Shown here piece by piece: positions 1-11,345 of a stretch of DNA of 64,000 bases. A program made the position numbers and the translations under genes. Under the pieces are notes generated by a model. That model was not told the origin of the DNA, did not search any database, and saw only the letters and a program-made list of their open reading frames with translations. Source of the stretch: Quillaja saponaria (taxonomy: Eukaryota > Streptophyta > Magnoliopsida > Fabales > Quillajaceae); the NCBI GenBank assembly GCA_029379385.1, contig CM055608.1, positions 20,458,350 through 20,522,349 of the forward strand, read 5' to 3'. Position 1 is the first letter of the stretch. Each line of letters starts with the position of its first letter.

Positions 1-1660
1 TTTAGTTCTGTCAACCTAGTCGGAGAGTGTTACATTATTTTTAAATGACGAAACCCTACTTCTATACTTGATAATGGCATGCTTTCTTATTCCTCATTGC
101 GGTTGTCTAGGGGTAGATGCTGAGTTAATTGAAGATGTCTAAACTATATATAGAGTACAAGACTTTGACCATGCTTCACTTGGCTGAATGCCTTTGCTAG
201 TATATTTGCTGCCAACTATTGATTTTCTGCTTGTATATTTGGTGTTCGATTTTCTTGCCCAACTCAATTTTCCTCATCTTCTGAAGATATTATGATTAAA
301 TAATTCACGAAAAGTTTTGTTTTAATATTCCAAATTTCGTAATGTATGACAAATTAACTTAATGATTTTTCGTTATGTAAATGTTATTTAGTTGATTTTG
401 GTTATCTGGTGTTATGGATACTTAAATTCACATAGGCATAAAATAGATCATTTTCATGTTTTCATCATATTACAAATGTGCCTTAAAACAAATTCATACT
501 TACAAGTAATAGATAAAAAAGCATGTACAAAATAACAATTTGTATTAATTTGTAATTAGATGATACAAACTAAGGTGTTGATATGTTTTACCAGAAAAGA
601 ATATTTTTTAGATTCGATTTCCTTGAAAATTTGTTTAATGAGAGGGCTTGATAATTTGATCCCCACTAAAATTTGATGTGACTTCTAAACAACACTGCAG
701 GGATCAAATTGTGTTGTTGTCCCTATAGACATATGACTTGATCTCAGAAGATGATGTCTTGCTCAAATCTCTGTTGTATGAGAAATGAAGGGCTTTGCTT
801 GATAACTTCAGTCTGTCCCTTCGTGATTTCTTTTTTTTTTTTTTTTAAATATGAGAGTTATGAAACTTGACGGTGAATAAGGTGGCAATGTTCTTTCCAT
901 ATGGCATTGTATATATATGTAATAGTACAAATTTATATGGGTATTTAAGAAAATATTACTCAACAACTTTTATATGCATAAGAAAATAAATAAATCTAAC
1001 AAAAAATAATAAGACAAAATTAAATTCATAAATTTATTTTTGTTATTCTTAAGATGAAAGAAAAATTAAAATTCTAACAATAATATTATAATAATAAAAA
1101 CTATACTATTAGTAGTTTTCAATTCACGGTATTTTAAGATAACAATTCATAAATTGGAGAGTAACTTACAAATAATATAATTATTAGAAACTTATTCTTA
1201 ATTATAGGCACTTGCTTTTCAATAATGGAAACGTTAAACTATGGTTTAAGGTTTGGACTTATTGACTTAGCTCTACAGCCTCTCACCGGGCATTATCAAT
1301 TTAGGTAAAAAACATAACACATGTTTTTTATTAAATGAAAAAGATATTTGATAGAAAAAAGTCAAAAACAAAAAATAGTAAACAAAGAAAGTACTTACTT
1401 GTCTGTCTTTTTGTCATCTGTTACGGGATTTGGCCACCTCAACGTAGTTTCTTTTTCAACATTGAAAGTAGCTTCACCTATCCAACGGTCCCTTAGCCAC
1501 CTTCTATCAACTGTTTACCACTCAATCTGGCCTCCTTCGAAGGAAAAACATTCAGCAAATAAACAGTAAGAGTCAATTAGTCGGCTGTAAGTTTGCTGAC
1601 CAACTCCTAACCCTCAATTTCGGGTATTTCCCTCTTTATCACCTGCCCCTTCATAATCAT
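1..1660. other. Intergenic AT-rich sequence upstream of the lipid-transfer gene
   Basis: No coding region can be supported here. The stretch is AT-rich and has a poly(T) run near 830-846. A 73-codon open frame at 1348-1569 has no recognisable family signature and lies where the promoter of the downstream gene should be, so it is treated as chance. The 1600-1660 segment, rich in C and T, immediately precedes an alternating AT tract and probably belongs to the promoter or 5' leader of the lipid-transfer gene. Confidence 0.5.
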
Positions 1661-1664
1661 CATC

Positions 1665-1681
1665 ATATATATATATATAAA
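1665..1681 (+). promoter_or_regulatory. TATA-like alternating AT tract of the lipid-transfer gene
   Basis: An uninterrupted TATATATA tract ends about 50 bases before the start codon at 1731. That spacing fits a TATA box with a short 5' leader. A minimal upstream frame (ATG at 1681, stop at 1693-1695) would be transcribed only if transcription starts inside the tract. Assigned by position and composition only. Confidence 0.4.
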
Positions 1682-1730
1682 TGAATTGTACGTAATAACT
1701 AATAACATCGAATATTAAAACAAAATAAAC

Positions 1731-2304
1731 ATGAGGATCAAGTTTCAGACACAATACTGTTGTGTTACATTACTTGTTCTGGCCATTTGTTTGTCACAGA
1801 CATGGGCTCAAGACAGGGCATGCATAAACCAGCTTGCTCCTTGCCTGAATTACCTTAACGGTACGCGAAGCCCACCGGATACTTGTTGTGATCCTCTGAA
1901 ATCAGTGATCAAATCAAACCCGAAATGCTTATGTAGCTTGGCAAGCAACAAGGGCACAAGACAAGCTGAGCAGGCTGGAATTAATATTAATGAGGCTCAA
2001 CAATTGCCTGGCAGGTGTGGGCAACATGTTAACCCACTATCCTGTCTTACAAGTATGCATCTTAATTATTCTTTCTCCTTCCTTTTTTTCTTCAAATTTT
2101 TGACAAAATTTCTCACTTTTTAGTTTTTATGGTACTAATTAACTAATGTTTATATAGTATAAACTGTTTGTGCTTGTCTCAGATTCTCCTGGGTCCAAGA
2201 ATTCTGTCCCAAACTCAGCAAGCAAATTCAGGTTCCTGTCTTGGGGTGTTTTAGTGATCATGGGCTTATCAGTTACTCTGCAGATGTTATGGGGATCATC
2301 ATAA
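1731..2304 (+). CDS. LTPG: GPI-anchored non-specific lipid-transfer protein (two exons)
   Basis: Exons are 1731-2052 and 2183-2304. The 130-base intron has GT/AG borders, and reading on into the intron gives a false C-terminus. The spliced product has 147 residues. Residues 1-26 form a secretion signal ending near TWA-QD. The mature part has the eight-cysteine motif of the nsLTP/2S albumin fold: C31, C38, C52-C53, C66-x-C68, C96 and C105, which form four disulfides in this family. The tail after C105 is rich in Ser, Asn and Pro and ends in a hydrophobic stretch (about residues 125-140), the layout of a GPI-attachment signal. N43-G-T is a possible glycosylation site. Family members bind lipids and help export cuticular wax or suberin monomers at the plasma membrane and wall; this role is inferred from the family. 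An AATAAA at 2478-2483 could serve polyadenylation. The gene looks intact and is at the short end of LTPG proteins. Confidence 0.9.
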
Positions 2305-2309
2305 CCATA

Positions 2310-3270
2310 GAGACTTTGTAGACGCAAGAATTTGGATTTATATATATGCATGGCTGTTGAATTACTACATCTTTCTTTCGATATTTTGTAATGTTTAAAA
2401 TCGTTAACACCATTTCTTGTATGTTGTGCGGCACCAAATTCTGATCACTTGTCTTTTTCTCATTTATTTTTATTGTTAATAAATTTAAGATTTCATGAAA
2501 ATCAGTGACAAAAGAACACCAAAGCCCAATACACAACTCTATTTTAATCAAGAAAACCTGTTATATTATTTTCAAACTGCGTTTCCTTTTATTTCAAAAA
2601 TAATCCAAAAAATTCAGACTAAGATATACTTGGTTACTAAGAAATCATATTTATATTGTCCTCTGACTTATAAGATCTTCTGATGATTTCTTGTGTTGAT
2701 GGGCTTTAGTGAAGTTACGCGTTTTGACATCGATTCATCCATTGGGGGTAATTTAACTGATAAAATGATGTCGTCAGATAATTTCTTTAGTTGACTGAGT
2801 ATGGATGAAACACTGTCATATTGATCAGCTGACATCTTTCCATTTACTTTAATCACTTCAACATATGTACTCATATTAAATCCAATTGACAAATTTACAT
2901 GCAAGGGAGATAAAAGTAAACAAGTTATTTTCTTATTGCAATCACATTAATTATTGAATTATCATCGAAATCTTAATTAAATAATTGTGTTAATTAACAA
3001 AACCGTCTTCCAAATTGACATACATTATCTCGACAAATCCAATTAGTATAATTTATGAGACATACTCTAAATTGACAAAATCATCATACTTAAGATAGAC
3101 ACCTGAGTCTTAAGATTTAAATAGAATGATATGTTATATATAAATAATCATATATGCACATACAATATTAATCATAACAAATGAAATAATAATTATTTTT
3201 ATTAATATAACATACCATCCAAAAAGGATGTAAATAAACATAGGTCACAAAATAACATACATAATATATG
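2310..3270. other. Intergenic sequence, no gene recognised
   Basis: This is AT-rich DNA. A 78-codon minus-strand frame at 2668-2904 contains plausible protein-like text but no motif that could be placed. Since it borders a minus-strand copia remnant it may be further transposon debris. Nothing else is supported. Confidence 0.4.
2478..2483 (+). terminator. Candidate polyadenylation signal of the lipid-transfer gene
   Basis: A canonical AATAAA hexamer lies 174 bases after the stop codon and is followed by AT-rich sequence. Plant polyadenylation signals are loose, so this is a candidate only. Confidence 0.3.
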
Positions 3271-3274
3271 CTAA

Positions 3275-3850
3275 CTAGTTTGAACAAAACAAGGCAAACT
3301 CCCACTTACCCAAAACATCAAATGACTCCACAATACTCATGTTATCAATATGATTTTTGAAAACCCCAATCCTAAGTCCCTTGATTAAAAAATCTGTTAA
3401 CATTTTCTTTGTATTAATATGTTTAAATACAATGTCTCTTTTTTTTTCAAAAATTCCTAGTCGCTAGATATTTGATATGTGTAGCTTTCAATGCACTAGA
3501 AGTCATATTGTTCTTCAAAAAGAACATAATGAAACTATTGTCACAATAAATTTTAAGAGGTCTAAATATCGAATCAACCACACCAAGATAAGTGATCATG
3601 TTCTACAACCACACCAAGATATAATATTTGCAATTAGCATAGTCAGAATCAGAGTAACTAATTAATTCAAGGTGATCAATCCTTCAATGCACTAGCATAA
3701 AAATTTTGGTTCTCTGAAAATATTCCATAACCTAATATTCTGATCTTGAGTTTGATTGTGCAAAGAACTCTCATTTCAATAGCAATGTCAAGCCTAGTGA
3801 AAACCTAAGTGTGCAACAAGATTTCGTCTGCATTGCCATAAGAAATTTTT
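3275..3850 (-). pseudogene. Ty1/copia remnant: RNase H and 3' end of pol
   Basis: Read on the minus strand, several short frames carry the end of a copia polyprotein. The RNase H landmarks YSDSDYA, a PLKIYCDNS block, a KNN..SSALKATHIKYLA block, and the terminal block reading TKKMLTDFLIKGL appear in the correct order. They end at a stop at 3275-3277. Frameshifts and stops between the blocks show the copy is dead. Upstream gag, integrase and RT are not visible next to it, so this is a fragment. Confidence 0.75.
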
Positions 3851-3895
3851 TTTATGGACTTTCTTAAAGACTTATTAATGAGACACTAATCTATA

Positions 3896-4147
3896 TTGAA
3901 CTTGTCACTTTTGACCACAGGTACATCCCTATACTTGCATTTATGCAACACTTTGCCAATGCTTGAGTTGTGTTATTCCATGAGCCAAAAGTTCATAGAC
4001 GAACATCAGAAATTGCTTGAGAATTCTTTGGCGGTGGATTCAGCGGTGGATTCATCTTCTTCTTTGTCGAGTCCTATTTCCAATTGGAAGATCTCTAGTC
4101 CCGGTGAGTGGATTCATTTCTGGAGTCAATTAGTTAACTCAATTTGA
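3896..4147 (+). other. Unrecognised 83-codon open frame
   Basis: The frame encodes a Ser- and Leu-rich peptide (a LLENSLAVDSAVDSSSS region, then SSPGEWIHFWSQLV) of more ordinary composition than the surrounding DNA. It resembles an exon, with a GT donor-like sequence inside (near 4103), but no family could be named. A long poly(A)-rich tract starts about 95 bases after the stop, which leaves open a processed-transcript origin. No neighbouring exon was found. Confidence 0.2.
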
Positions 4148-4241
4148 AGAATTCTTTTCTTACAGGAAAGTCTGTGTTAGTTGATACAATCAATTATATA
4201 TAAGGATTATATTGGTGTCCAATGCATAGAATGATATGCTA

Positions 4242-4311
4242 ACAAAAAAAAAAAAAAAAAAAAAAAAAAAGACAAAAAAAAAAAAAAAAAGACAAAACAA
4301 AACAAAATAAA
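4242..4311 (+). repeat. Interrupted poly(A)-rich tract
   Basis: Long A runs are broken by GAC and by CAAAA units. Such a tract can be the tail of a retroposed sequence or simple low-complexity DNA. No target duplication was located. Confidence 0.6.
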
Positions 4312-4800
4312 ACCTGATGCAGTTGCCAATTATGATTAATTTCAAGGTAGGTATGAGTGGTTCAGTTAAACTATAACAGAAACATGTGGGTTGGATTAAT
4401 TCTATCTATTTTTATTGCCTTCTATCATGAATAATGTAAAGAGGAATGGTTATATAACTCTGTTAGCATGGACGCTTTATTGGAACAACTTTGAAGCTTG
4501 ATTGTCAAAAGGCATAAGAGGATTCCAAGGCGTCCTATTTTTTTTTTCTTTTTAATTGTCCTGTTTTTTATTTTATTTTTTCTATTTTCTAGCCAAATCA
4601 CACTAAATTCAAGTTCCAGTTCATTACACTTCATGTTTACAGAAGCCTGATAAACCAACCATCAGTTCATTATTTACCCAAACAATGGTGACTTCAATTT
4701 TTCCCCGAGAAAATAATTATTTTTCCTACATTTTTTTGTTCCGAATTTTGCTTGCTATTTTTATTGTTTTTTCATACTACATCATATTGTGCTAGCAATA
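4312..4800. other. Intergenic sequence, nothing recognised
   Basis: AT-rich with a T-rich stretch at 4538-4590. A minus-strand frame across it is low in complexity and Lys/Ile rich. No gene or element terminus was seen. Confidence 0.4.
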
Positions 4801-4969
4801 TTATATATATATATATATATATACACAAGGGGTCATGAACTCACAGCCATAAATGGGGTGCCTTTGTTGGATTTCCTTGTGTGCATTATATATATATATA
4901 TATATAAAAGGGGTCATGAACTCACAGCCATAAATGTGGGTGCCTTTGTTGGATTTCCTTGTGTGCATT
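4801..4969 (+). repeat. Two-copy tandem duplication with (TA)n spacers
   Basis: A unit of about 60 bases beginning AGGGGTCATGAACTCACAGC occurs at about 4828-4887 and again at 4908-4969. Each copy is preceded by an alternating TA tract (4802-4822 and 4888-4905). The copies differ at only a few positions, so the duplication is fairly recent. The repeat is non-coding. Confidence 0.85.
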
Positions 4970-5689
4970 TTATTTTACTTGTATGCTTGTAAGCTAACTA
5001 AAACAGGTAACGTAGGGACTAATGAAGATATTTGTGGTTAACATATTAACATGATATTTTTTTTAGTTGAACTTACTATAATTTAGAGTAGAGTGAGATA
5101 TTTTATATTTATTGGAGGTGTTTTAAGCTCGTGTTGTTTTTTTCTCGTCAATATTTTTGGTTCTTCCTGAATGTTATTTTTATTTAAAGGGTATAATGGT
5201 GGACCAGACATTTTTGTTTGGTTGTAAGGCATTCTTATCTGTAAATGTATATGGTAAACTACTAGATTCAATGCTTTTCAAAGGGAGAGCATTTTTTTTT
5301 TTTTTTTTATGTTGATGAAAATGGTGTCATTCCTTAATTTCATTATTTCTAAAGGTATAAAATTTTGTTATCAAGTGATTTGTGATATGACTTATGATTA
5401 GAGAAATTTATGTCAAACGATTTGTGAAATTAAATGAAGTTTTTGTTTTCAAGAAGTTGATACAAGGTAGCTTGTTTGACAATATAATTGATTTGAACTT
5501 TTCCATTCAATTGTATTTTGGAAATATTGTTTAAGACTAAAAATGTTGACTCTTGAGTATTTGAAAGTTGTGATATTGAATAATGAAATTCGATTTTATG
5601 ATTTTATTAAAAATTAATACTTTGTTTTATGGAAATTGGTTTTATGGAGGAAACCTTGTTAGAATACCGTAGCTAATAGCGGTGTTGTT
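4970..5689. other. Intergenic sequence, nothing recognised
   Basis: AT-rich, with a poly(T) run near 5292-5309. No coding or structural feature can be supported. Confidence 0.4.
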
Positions 5690-6040
5690 AGACTTGGTGC
5701 ACCATGGTTCGACCTTAACTAGCAAAGGTGATGCTAGCCCTGTGCTCAACTAAGCACGTGGATTGAATTTGTTGGATATGTTTAGATTCATATGGAGTTG
5801 AATGCCTAGTCAGCAGGGCAATGCTAACCTTTGGATCTCGTGTCCATTGGTTTGTTTGATATTTGTTTTATTAGTCTTGGTGCACCTTGATTCAACCTCA
5901 GCTAGCAGGGATGTTGCTAGCCCCGTGCTCGACCAAGCATGTGGATTGGATTGGTTCTGATATGATTAAAATGATATAGATTTGATGCCTAGTTAGTAGG
6001 GCTGATGTTGGCCTTTGGGTTGTTTGAAATTCTGTTATGG
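5690..6040 (+). repeat. Imperfect tandem repeat, about 183-base period, two copies
   Basis: A unit starting AGACTTGGTGCACC at 5690 recurs as AGTCTTGGTGCACC at 5873. Both copies contain the blocks CTAGCAxxGxTG(A/T)TGCTAGCCC, TGCTC(A/G)ACxAAGCA(C/T)GTGGATT and a TGCCTAGT(C/T)AG(C/T)AGGGC block, in the same order. GC content is above the surroundings. Internal duplications like this occur inside LTRs of plant gypsy elements, but no LTR borders or target duplication could be fixed here. Confidence 0.75.
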
Positions 6041-7195
6041 TGTCCTCCAAGTTTGACATTTTGTAATTGTTTTCTCTATTGTGAATGTTTTGAAAATATG
6101 TGTTTAGCTTCAGCTTTCTTTACATGAATGTTGTAAATACTGCTTGAAAATACCTTTGTTATACTTTTATGTCTTGCTGGAATGATTGTTTACATAATGG
6201 AAAGATTTATGTTTAACTTGTTCAATCTTTATGGAGTATCTGTTTTTTATTTATCATGTATTTATGAAATACATTATGATAGAATTTATATTTTCTTTCA
6301 GAATAGTACTGTCTTGAAAGAGTGAATATTAATGTTGATTATTATTGGGTGCGAATATAAATTAGTTGATACTTTAGTTGAAAGTTTATGAAATTTTTTT
6401 TTACTAAAAGAAAATGATTGAGATTGATACTGTTGAAACTATGTATGATGCCAGAGACTTGTTCTGTAATCTATTTTTTGGTTGGGTTTCCTTTAAGTGA
6501 AAATAATAATAATAATAATGCTATGTAATTACAGTATAAGATTCTGTACTTGTTTGGTTTCATTGTCGTAAGGGAAAGACATAATAAGTTTTTTTTTTTT
6601 TTTTTGATGTAGGTTCATGGTTGTTGGGTTGTTTTCAAGGATAAACCTTTGTGGCTTGGGTCTTGGCCTTACTTTGAATTTTATGCAAAAGTGAATTTTG
6701 GGTGTTAAATACATTTGTTTAGATTGCTTTGCTCTTGGATTAAGATGTAGCAAAATTGGATTATTTATGAACTTTGTGGGTTAGATGAATAGAATTAATG
6801 TTAATGTCCTTATAGTTGGAATAGGCTTGAATTAGCTAGTTAACCTTAAAAAGAGTGTCGAAGTAAAAACCAAAAAGTGGACAAATTATAGAATGTAAAT
6901 AATTGTGCTTTTTGAAAATAATTCCGATGAACTAATCTGAAAAAGTTTTATGAAAAGTAAAATTGATAGATATTAGAGTATTAAATTTATCTTGCATTTG
7001 TATTTTCCTTTTCTTTGTGATACATGTTTTACATGCCAGTACTTGTTCCTACTGGAACTTGGTACTTTGTTATTTTGTTGGTATTGCTTTGTAGCTACAC
7101 CAGATTCTAGGAAGGTTGTTATCTATTTTTGTTTATCAATTATTATGTTGTCTGTTTCTTGTACTTTGATATTAATTTAAGACTAGGTAGGATCA
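6041..7195. other. Intergenic sequence, nothing recognised
   Basis: AT-rich, with an (AAT)n run near 6501-6520 and poly(T) near 6590-6605. No gene is supported. It may be decayed transposon DNA continuing the flanking repeats. Confidence 0.4.
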
Positions 7196-7199
7196 AGGT

Positions 7200-8325
7200 G
7201 GGTCTCAACTTGCCTTGGTTCTATTACCGGTCATGATCGATATTTGATCCGTGATAATTTGATAGATTTGTTAAACCTACAAATAACATTATTACTTTTA
7301 TTCTCTTTGAAACCTTTACCATGTAAACATGTTTTGTAAGGTTTCCTATTCAAGAAATATGTTTTCACATCCATCTAAAATAACACAAGATTGAAATAAG
7401 TCACCAAGGTCATGATCACCCAAGAAGAATTTATTTATTATTGTTAGTATTTTACTTGAGACAAGATAGAAAGTCTCACTAAAAGCACACATTCTCTTTG
7501 AGTGAAACTTCTCGGTTGCAAGTTTTACTTTGAAATACTTAATCTCCCTTTTGAATTATTCTTAGTCTTATAAACCTACTTAGACCTTCTGAGTATACAA
7601 CACTATGGAAGTTCAGTCAATTCCTATACACCATTATATGCTATGGATTGAATCACATATCACATGTCATCAATTCACTTGCTCGACAGTAGGCTAGAGA
7701 TAGGTGCTTATGCAACTAGATTTTAATATTGAGGAATTACATCATAAACAAGTGCGATAATTTTATCGAGAACAAGTGATGCAATTTTAATTTATTCTTA
7801 ACTTCCCCCCTCCCCCCATCACCTGTTCTTACCAAATGTGCAGGTGACACAGTTTTTGACAAGACATGTGAAGGAATAGTAACAAACTTATTTTGTTATT
7901 CTTTACTAGCAATTGAATACCTTTCTAACTTAACAAATCAAACTCTAAGAACTTATCAATTTGAGATACTACTATCTTGGTTCCACTAGTGGTTAGAACC
8001 AGCATCCCTTAGAGTGATCTGGATAACTAATAAAGTAACAGTGGGTAGAAATAGGGTCGATTGTCTTCTCATTGTGGGTTATATATACTTGTTTTAGCTG
8101 GACACCCCCAGACACGAAAATGGTTCACGCTAGATTTTCTCAGACTCAAAAGGTGTGTTTTAAACCCTTATTTACTGGATATGGAAACCTTATTAAGGAT
8201 GTACAAGCCAGTTTAAGAGACTTCTCCCCAAAATTATTCAGGCAAGTTTGACATATTCATCATATTTTCTATCATGTCCTTAAGGGAATGATTACGCCTT
8301 TCGGCCACAACACTATGAATTTATA
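7200..8325 (-). pseudogene. Degenerate Ty1/copia element: integrase to reverse transcriptase
   Basis: On the minus strand, 8325-8095 reads as copia integrase C-terminal core: a VVAERRNHSLKDMIENMM block, NLPE-stop-FWGE, then LYILNKV and a final VSGGV-like block. Further along, 7390-7200 reads as early reverse transcriptase: QLDVKTYFLNR, a GF block and VCRFNKSIK. The order integrase then RT matches Ty1/copia. Stops and frameshifts are frequent, so the element is long dead. The connecting sequence (7400-8090) is too decayed to translate. Confidence 0.7.
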
Positions 8326-8491
8326 ACACAATTTAATATAATACTCGCATACTTGATTGAGTTATAGCAGTGGAATAGATGAATCCTCAAGCAATAATGC
8401 CTTGATTGACACAATTTAATATAATACTCGCATACCTAATTGAGTCATAGCAGTAGAATAGATGAATCCTCAAGCAAGCACGCTTTAATCA
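8326..8491 (+). repeat. Two-copy tandem duplication, 83-base period
   Basis: ACACAATTTAATATAATACT starts at 8326 and at 8409. Both copies continue through a CTCGCATAC block and a GAATAGATGAATCCTCAAGCAA block. They differ by scattered substitutions. It abuts the dead copia integrase and is non-coding. Confidence 0.85.
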
Positions 8492-9349
8492 AATCCTTAT
8501 GACACCTAGGTCTTCCTCTCAATACTCTCTACACTTACTGGCTGCTCTCAACGGAGGCAAGATACACTGACTAAGAGAGGAGATGAGACCTAGCCTATTC
8601 ATGATTAAAGCCTAATAGTCTTCCCACTAAAGATTTTTTAAGGCACTCAGCCTACACTTACTGCCAATCTATATCATACACAAATAAGTGTGCTTAATCC
8701 TAGTCCAACTGATTACATAAACCAACCGGGCTCTAACAAGCCTATCTCAATTAGACTAAACCATAACACATTTTATTAAAACCAAAACAATACCGTTAAT
8801 GACAACCCACATTATGGAATTTCTAACACTCTCTTCCTCCCCTCTCGTTCAACCGTGAGCAAAAAAGGGAACCTCACGTGAATATATTGATTGTGAAGAA
8901 AGAAAAAAGCCCTAAGAAAAAGTGGTCCAGATGATGTGGCTTAGATTCTTCTTATAAATTTAAAAATCATAAAATAAGCTCCTTGACTTCCAAGAATTTA
9001 CAAAAATGAACCTCAATAAAAAGTTTAGTGCAAACAAATATTTTCTTTTCAGATGCATAATAAAAAGAAAATGTTAACTAATTTCTAATATGTACTCACA
9101 TAATTACTAAAGAAATAAAAAATAATGTATCACATGAAAATTTTGTTAAATTTACGCATAAAAAACATGACACACAAAAACATATAATTGAAATAACTTT
9201 TCTTTTAATAAAAAAAACCAAGGTGTTACACCTTACTAGTTAGAGAACAACCAAGAAAAATTTCTTGATAAGATTTAGCGTAAAATTTTCTCAAATAATC
9301 TCTATTATTATTATGAATAAAGCAATTGCAACAAAAAGCATGAAAGTAC
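8492..9349. other. Unassigned repeat-like DNA, possible copia LTR debris
   Basis: No coding sequence. The segment near 8760-8828, read on the minus strand, begins TGTTAGAAATTCC and continues like the start of a copia LTR. No partner LTR, PBS or target duplication was found, so this remains a suspicion only. Confidence 0.25.
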
Positions 9350-9545
9350 TACCTGTTAGGTTTTATATATTTTCACAACTCATGGTGTTTTCCGTAACAT
9401 TGATCTTACCAAATCTCTATTCAGAATGTATCAGGCAGTGTTGATGGCTTCACCCCAGAAGTAGTGTGGTAAAGAATTCTCACAAAACATAGTTTTGGTC
9501 ATCTCTTCTATAGTTTCCTATTTGAAGAAAATTACAGACATTTAT
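9350..9545 (-). pseudogene. Ty1/copia integrase fragment, second family
   Basis: Minus-strand translation gives ETIEEMTKTMFCENSLPHYF, then WGEAINTA, a stop, and YILNRDLVRSMLRKTP. This is the conserved copia integrase segment that precedes reverse transcriptase. It differs clearly from the integrase at 8095-8325, so two copia families are represented side by side. It has at least two internal stops, and no other domain of this copy is identifiable nearby. Confidence 0.75.
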
Positions 9546-10440
9546 GTGAAGTAGAATTCAGATTTATGCTATTGATATATTTTCTTGGTACATATAAAAC
9601 AGCTATTTGTACATTTTTACGCCTCTAAAATTTAAGATGTAATCTATTAGAAATAATAACCATTTTTTTTTTGTTTTGCAGAAAATTAGAGGGGATGATG
9701 AAGGCTAAAATTTAAATTCAGAATGTTTTAAAATGGTGAATTAATTGAATGGTGAAAATCGTCCGAAACACACCTCCCAATACTTACAGGATTAGTTCAC
9801 TAAATTATATATATTTTTTGACCAAGGATAAAATTAAAATTCAGGATTACTTAGAAACCAAAATTTTTCAATATTAGACTAATTCAGGATGTCTTAAAAT
9901 TCAGGATGCCTTAAAAACATTCATTATGCATTATCCATAGAAGATTCCTTACAGTCTTTCCATACAGTATGGTCCTCTAGATACCTGTTAAATTAAGGTT
10001 GTCACAGAAGAATAATCTGATCCAAATGAATGTAATAAAGATAGAGACTACTGACAAAAATATAATTAATTGGAGTAATTAAGGATAATATTGATTCCTA
10101 TGCCATTACCTGCTTCCAAACTGATCCAAATGAATGTATAAATATCTATTCTGTTCTCTTCTAGACCTATTAACAAGTTGAATCCGGCCCTCATTAATTT
10201 ATTTCACATATTACTTAGTCATGATCCGACAATAATAAACAAATAATAAACCAAAGACGTAGGCCGGCCGAATATGTTCAAGTTTTAGAGTTGGTACACT
10301 AGCTACTATATCTGCATGTCTGCATGAGCAAAACTGCATAGTTTACTTTCCCCTGACCCCTTCAAGTTAATAATCGAAGATATATGACTATTTCTATTTT
10401 TCTTAGGGCGGCATATTAGTTTGTGGTTTTACACATCTTC
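9546..10440. other. Intergenic region upstream of the germin-like gene
   Basis: AT-rich promoter-distal DNA. An 18-base sequence beginning CTGATCCAAATGAATG occurs at 10017-10034 and 10121-10138. Short phrases containing ATTCAGGAT recur between 9710 and 9910. No gene is supported. Confidence 0.5.
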
Positions 10441-10450
10441 CATTAAATCA

Positions 10451-10460
10451 CTATATAAGG
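10451..10460 (+). promoter_or_regulatory. TATA box of the germin-like gene
   Basis: CTATATAAGG lies about 120 bases before the start codon at 10579. It would give a 5' leader of roughly 90 bases, normal for this family. There is no competing ATG in a long frame between them. Confidence 0.6.
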
Positions 10461-10578
10461 AGGGCTTGCATTAGTTTTCTGCTTCATCCTTCCAACATCA
10501 AACATAACAATCGTAGCAACTATTGTCTGATAATTAAAAGCCTTTTTGACCAGTTTTTCACCATTGCATCCAATTCAA

Positions 10579-11345
10579 ATGGCTAGCAGGTTATGTTTGT
10601 TTGGCCTCTTAATGCTCTCAATCTCTCTTGTCTTGGCCTCTGATCAAAGTCCTCTTCAAGATTTTTGTGTGGCGGACACAAAAGGTCAAGGTAATGTAAA
10701 GGACAAGTTAACCATATATATATAAATGACTTCTTTTTTTAACAGTTTTTCGAACGTTTTAATTAGAAAAAGTTTCTGATGTATGCTTATATGTTCTCCA
10801 ATCCGGCAGTGTCACTGAATGGTTTTACTTGCAAGGATCCTAAACTTGTGGAAGCGAATGACTTCTTCTTTAGTGGCCTTCATCTAGCAGGCAACACATC
10901 AAATGCAGTTGGATCTAGGGTCACTCCAGTTACAGTAACACAACTTCCAGGACTTAACACACTGGGTATCTCAATTGTCCGGATTGATTATGCACCATGG
11001 GGAATCAACCCACCTCACACCCACCCACGCGCTACCGAAATCCTAACAGTCATTGATGGAAGTCTAGAAGTTGGGTTTGTGACTTCAAACCCAGAGAATC
11101 GTCTCATAACTAAAGTGTTACAAAAGGGTGATGTTTTTGTATTTCCAGTGGGACTTATTCATTTCCAGAGAAATGGGGGTTATGGCAATACTGTTGCCAT
11201 TGCAGCTCTCAGTAGCCAAAATCCAGGAGTGATTACTATTGCTAATGCATTATTTGGATCTAAGCCTGATATTGCTGGTGACATTCTTGTGAAAGCTTTT
11301 CAATTGGACAAGAATGTTGTTACTTATCTGCAGTCCAAGTTTTAG
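10579..11345 (+). CDS. GLP: Germin-like protein (two exons), secreted cupin
   Basis: Exons are 10579-10690 and 10810-11345, with one 119-base GT/AG intron near the N-terminus as in many GLP genes. The spliced product has 215 residues, the normal GLP length. Residues 1-20 are a signal peptide. C30 and C45 form the conserved N-terminal disulfide. Germin box 1 is [11 protein letters not shown] and box 2 is [14 protein letters not shown]. Together they supply the manganese ligands H107, H109, E114 and H155, so the cupin metal site is intact. N66-T-S is a glycosylation site. Family members are apoplastic homo-oligomers, some with superoxide dismutase or oxalate oxidase activity, often linked to wall remodelling and defence; the activity of this one cannot be read from sequence. 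Starting at the first ATG of exon 2 would miss the signal peptide and C30. Confidence 0.95.

Noticed and set aside
2053..2123. Lipid-transfer protein ending in a Phe/Leu-rich tail
   Set aside because: This tail is intron read-through. Splicing at 2052/2183 gives a typical GPI-type C-terminus.
10779..10809. Alternative start of the germin-like protein at 10779
   Set aside because: This ATG lies in the intron. It would remove the signal peptide and the conserved first cysteine, both supplied by the exon at 10579-10690.
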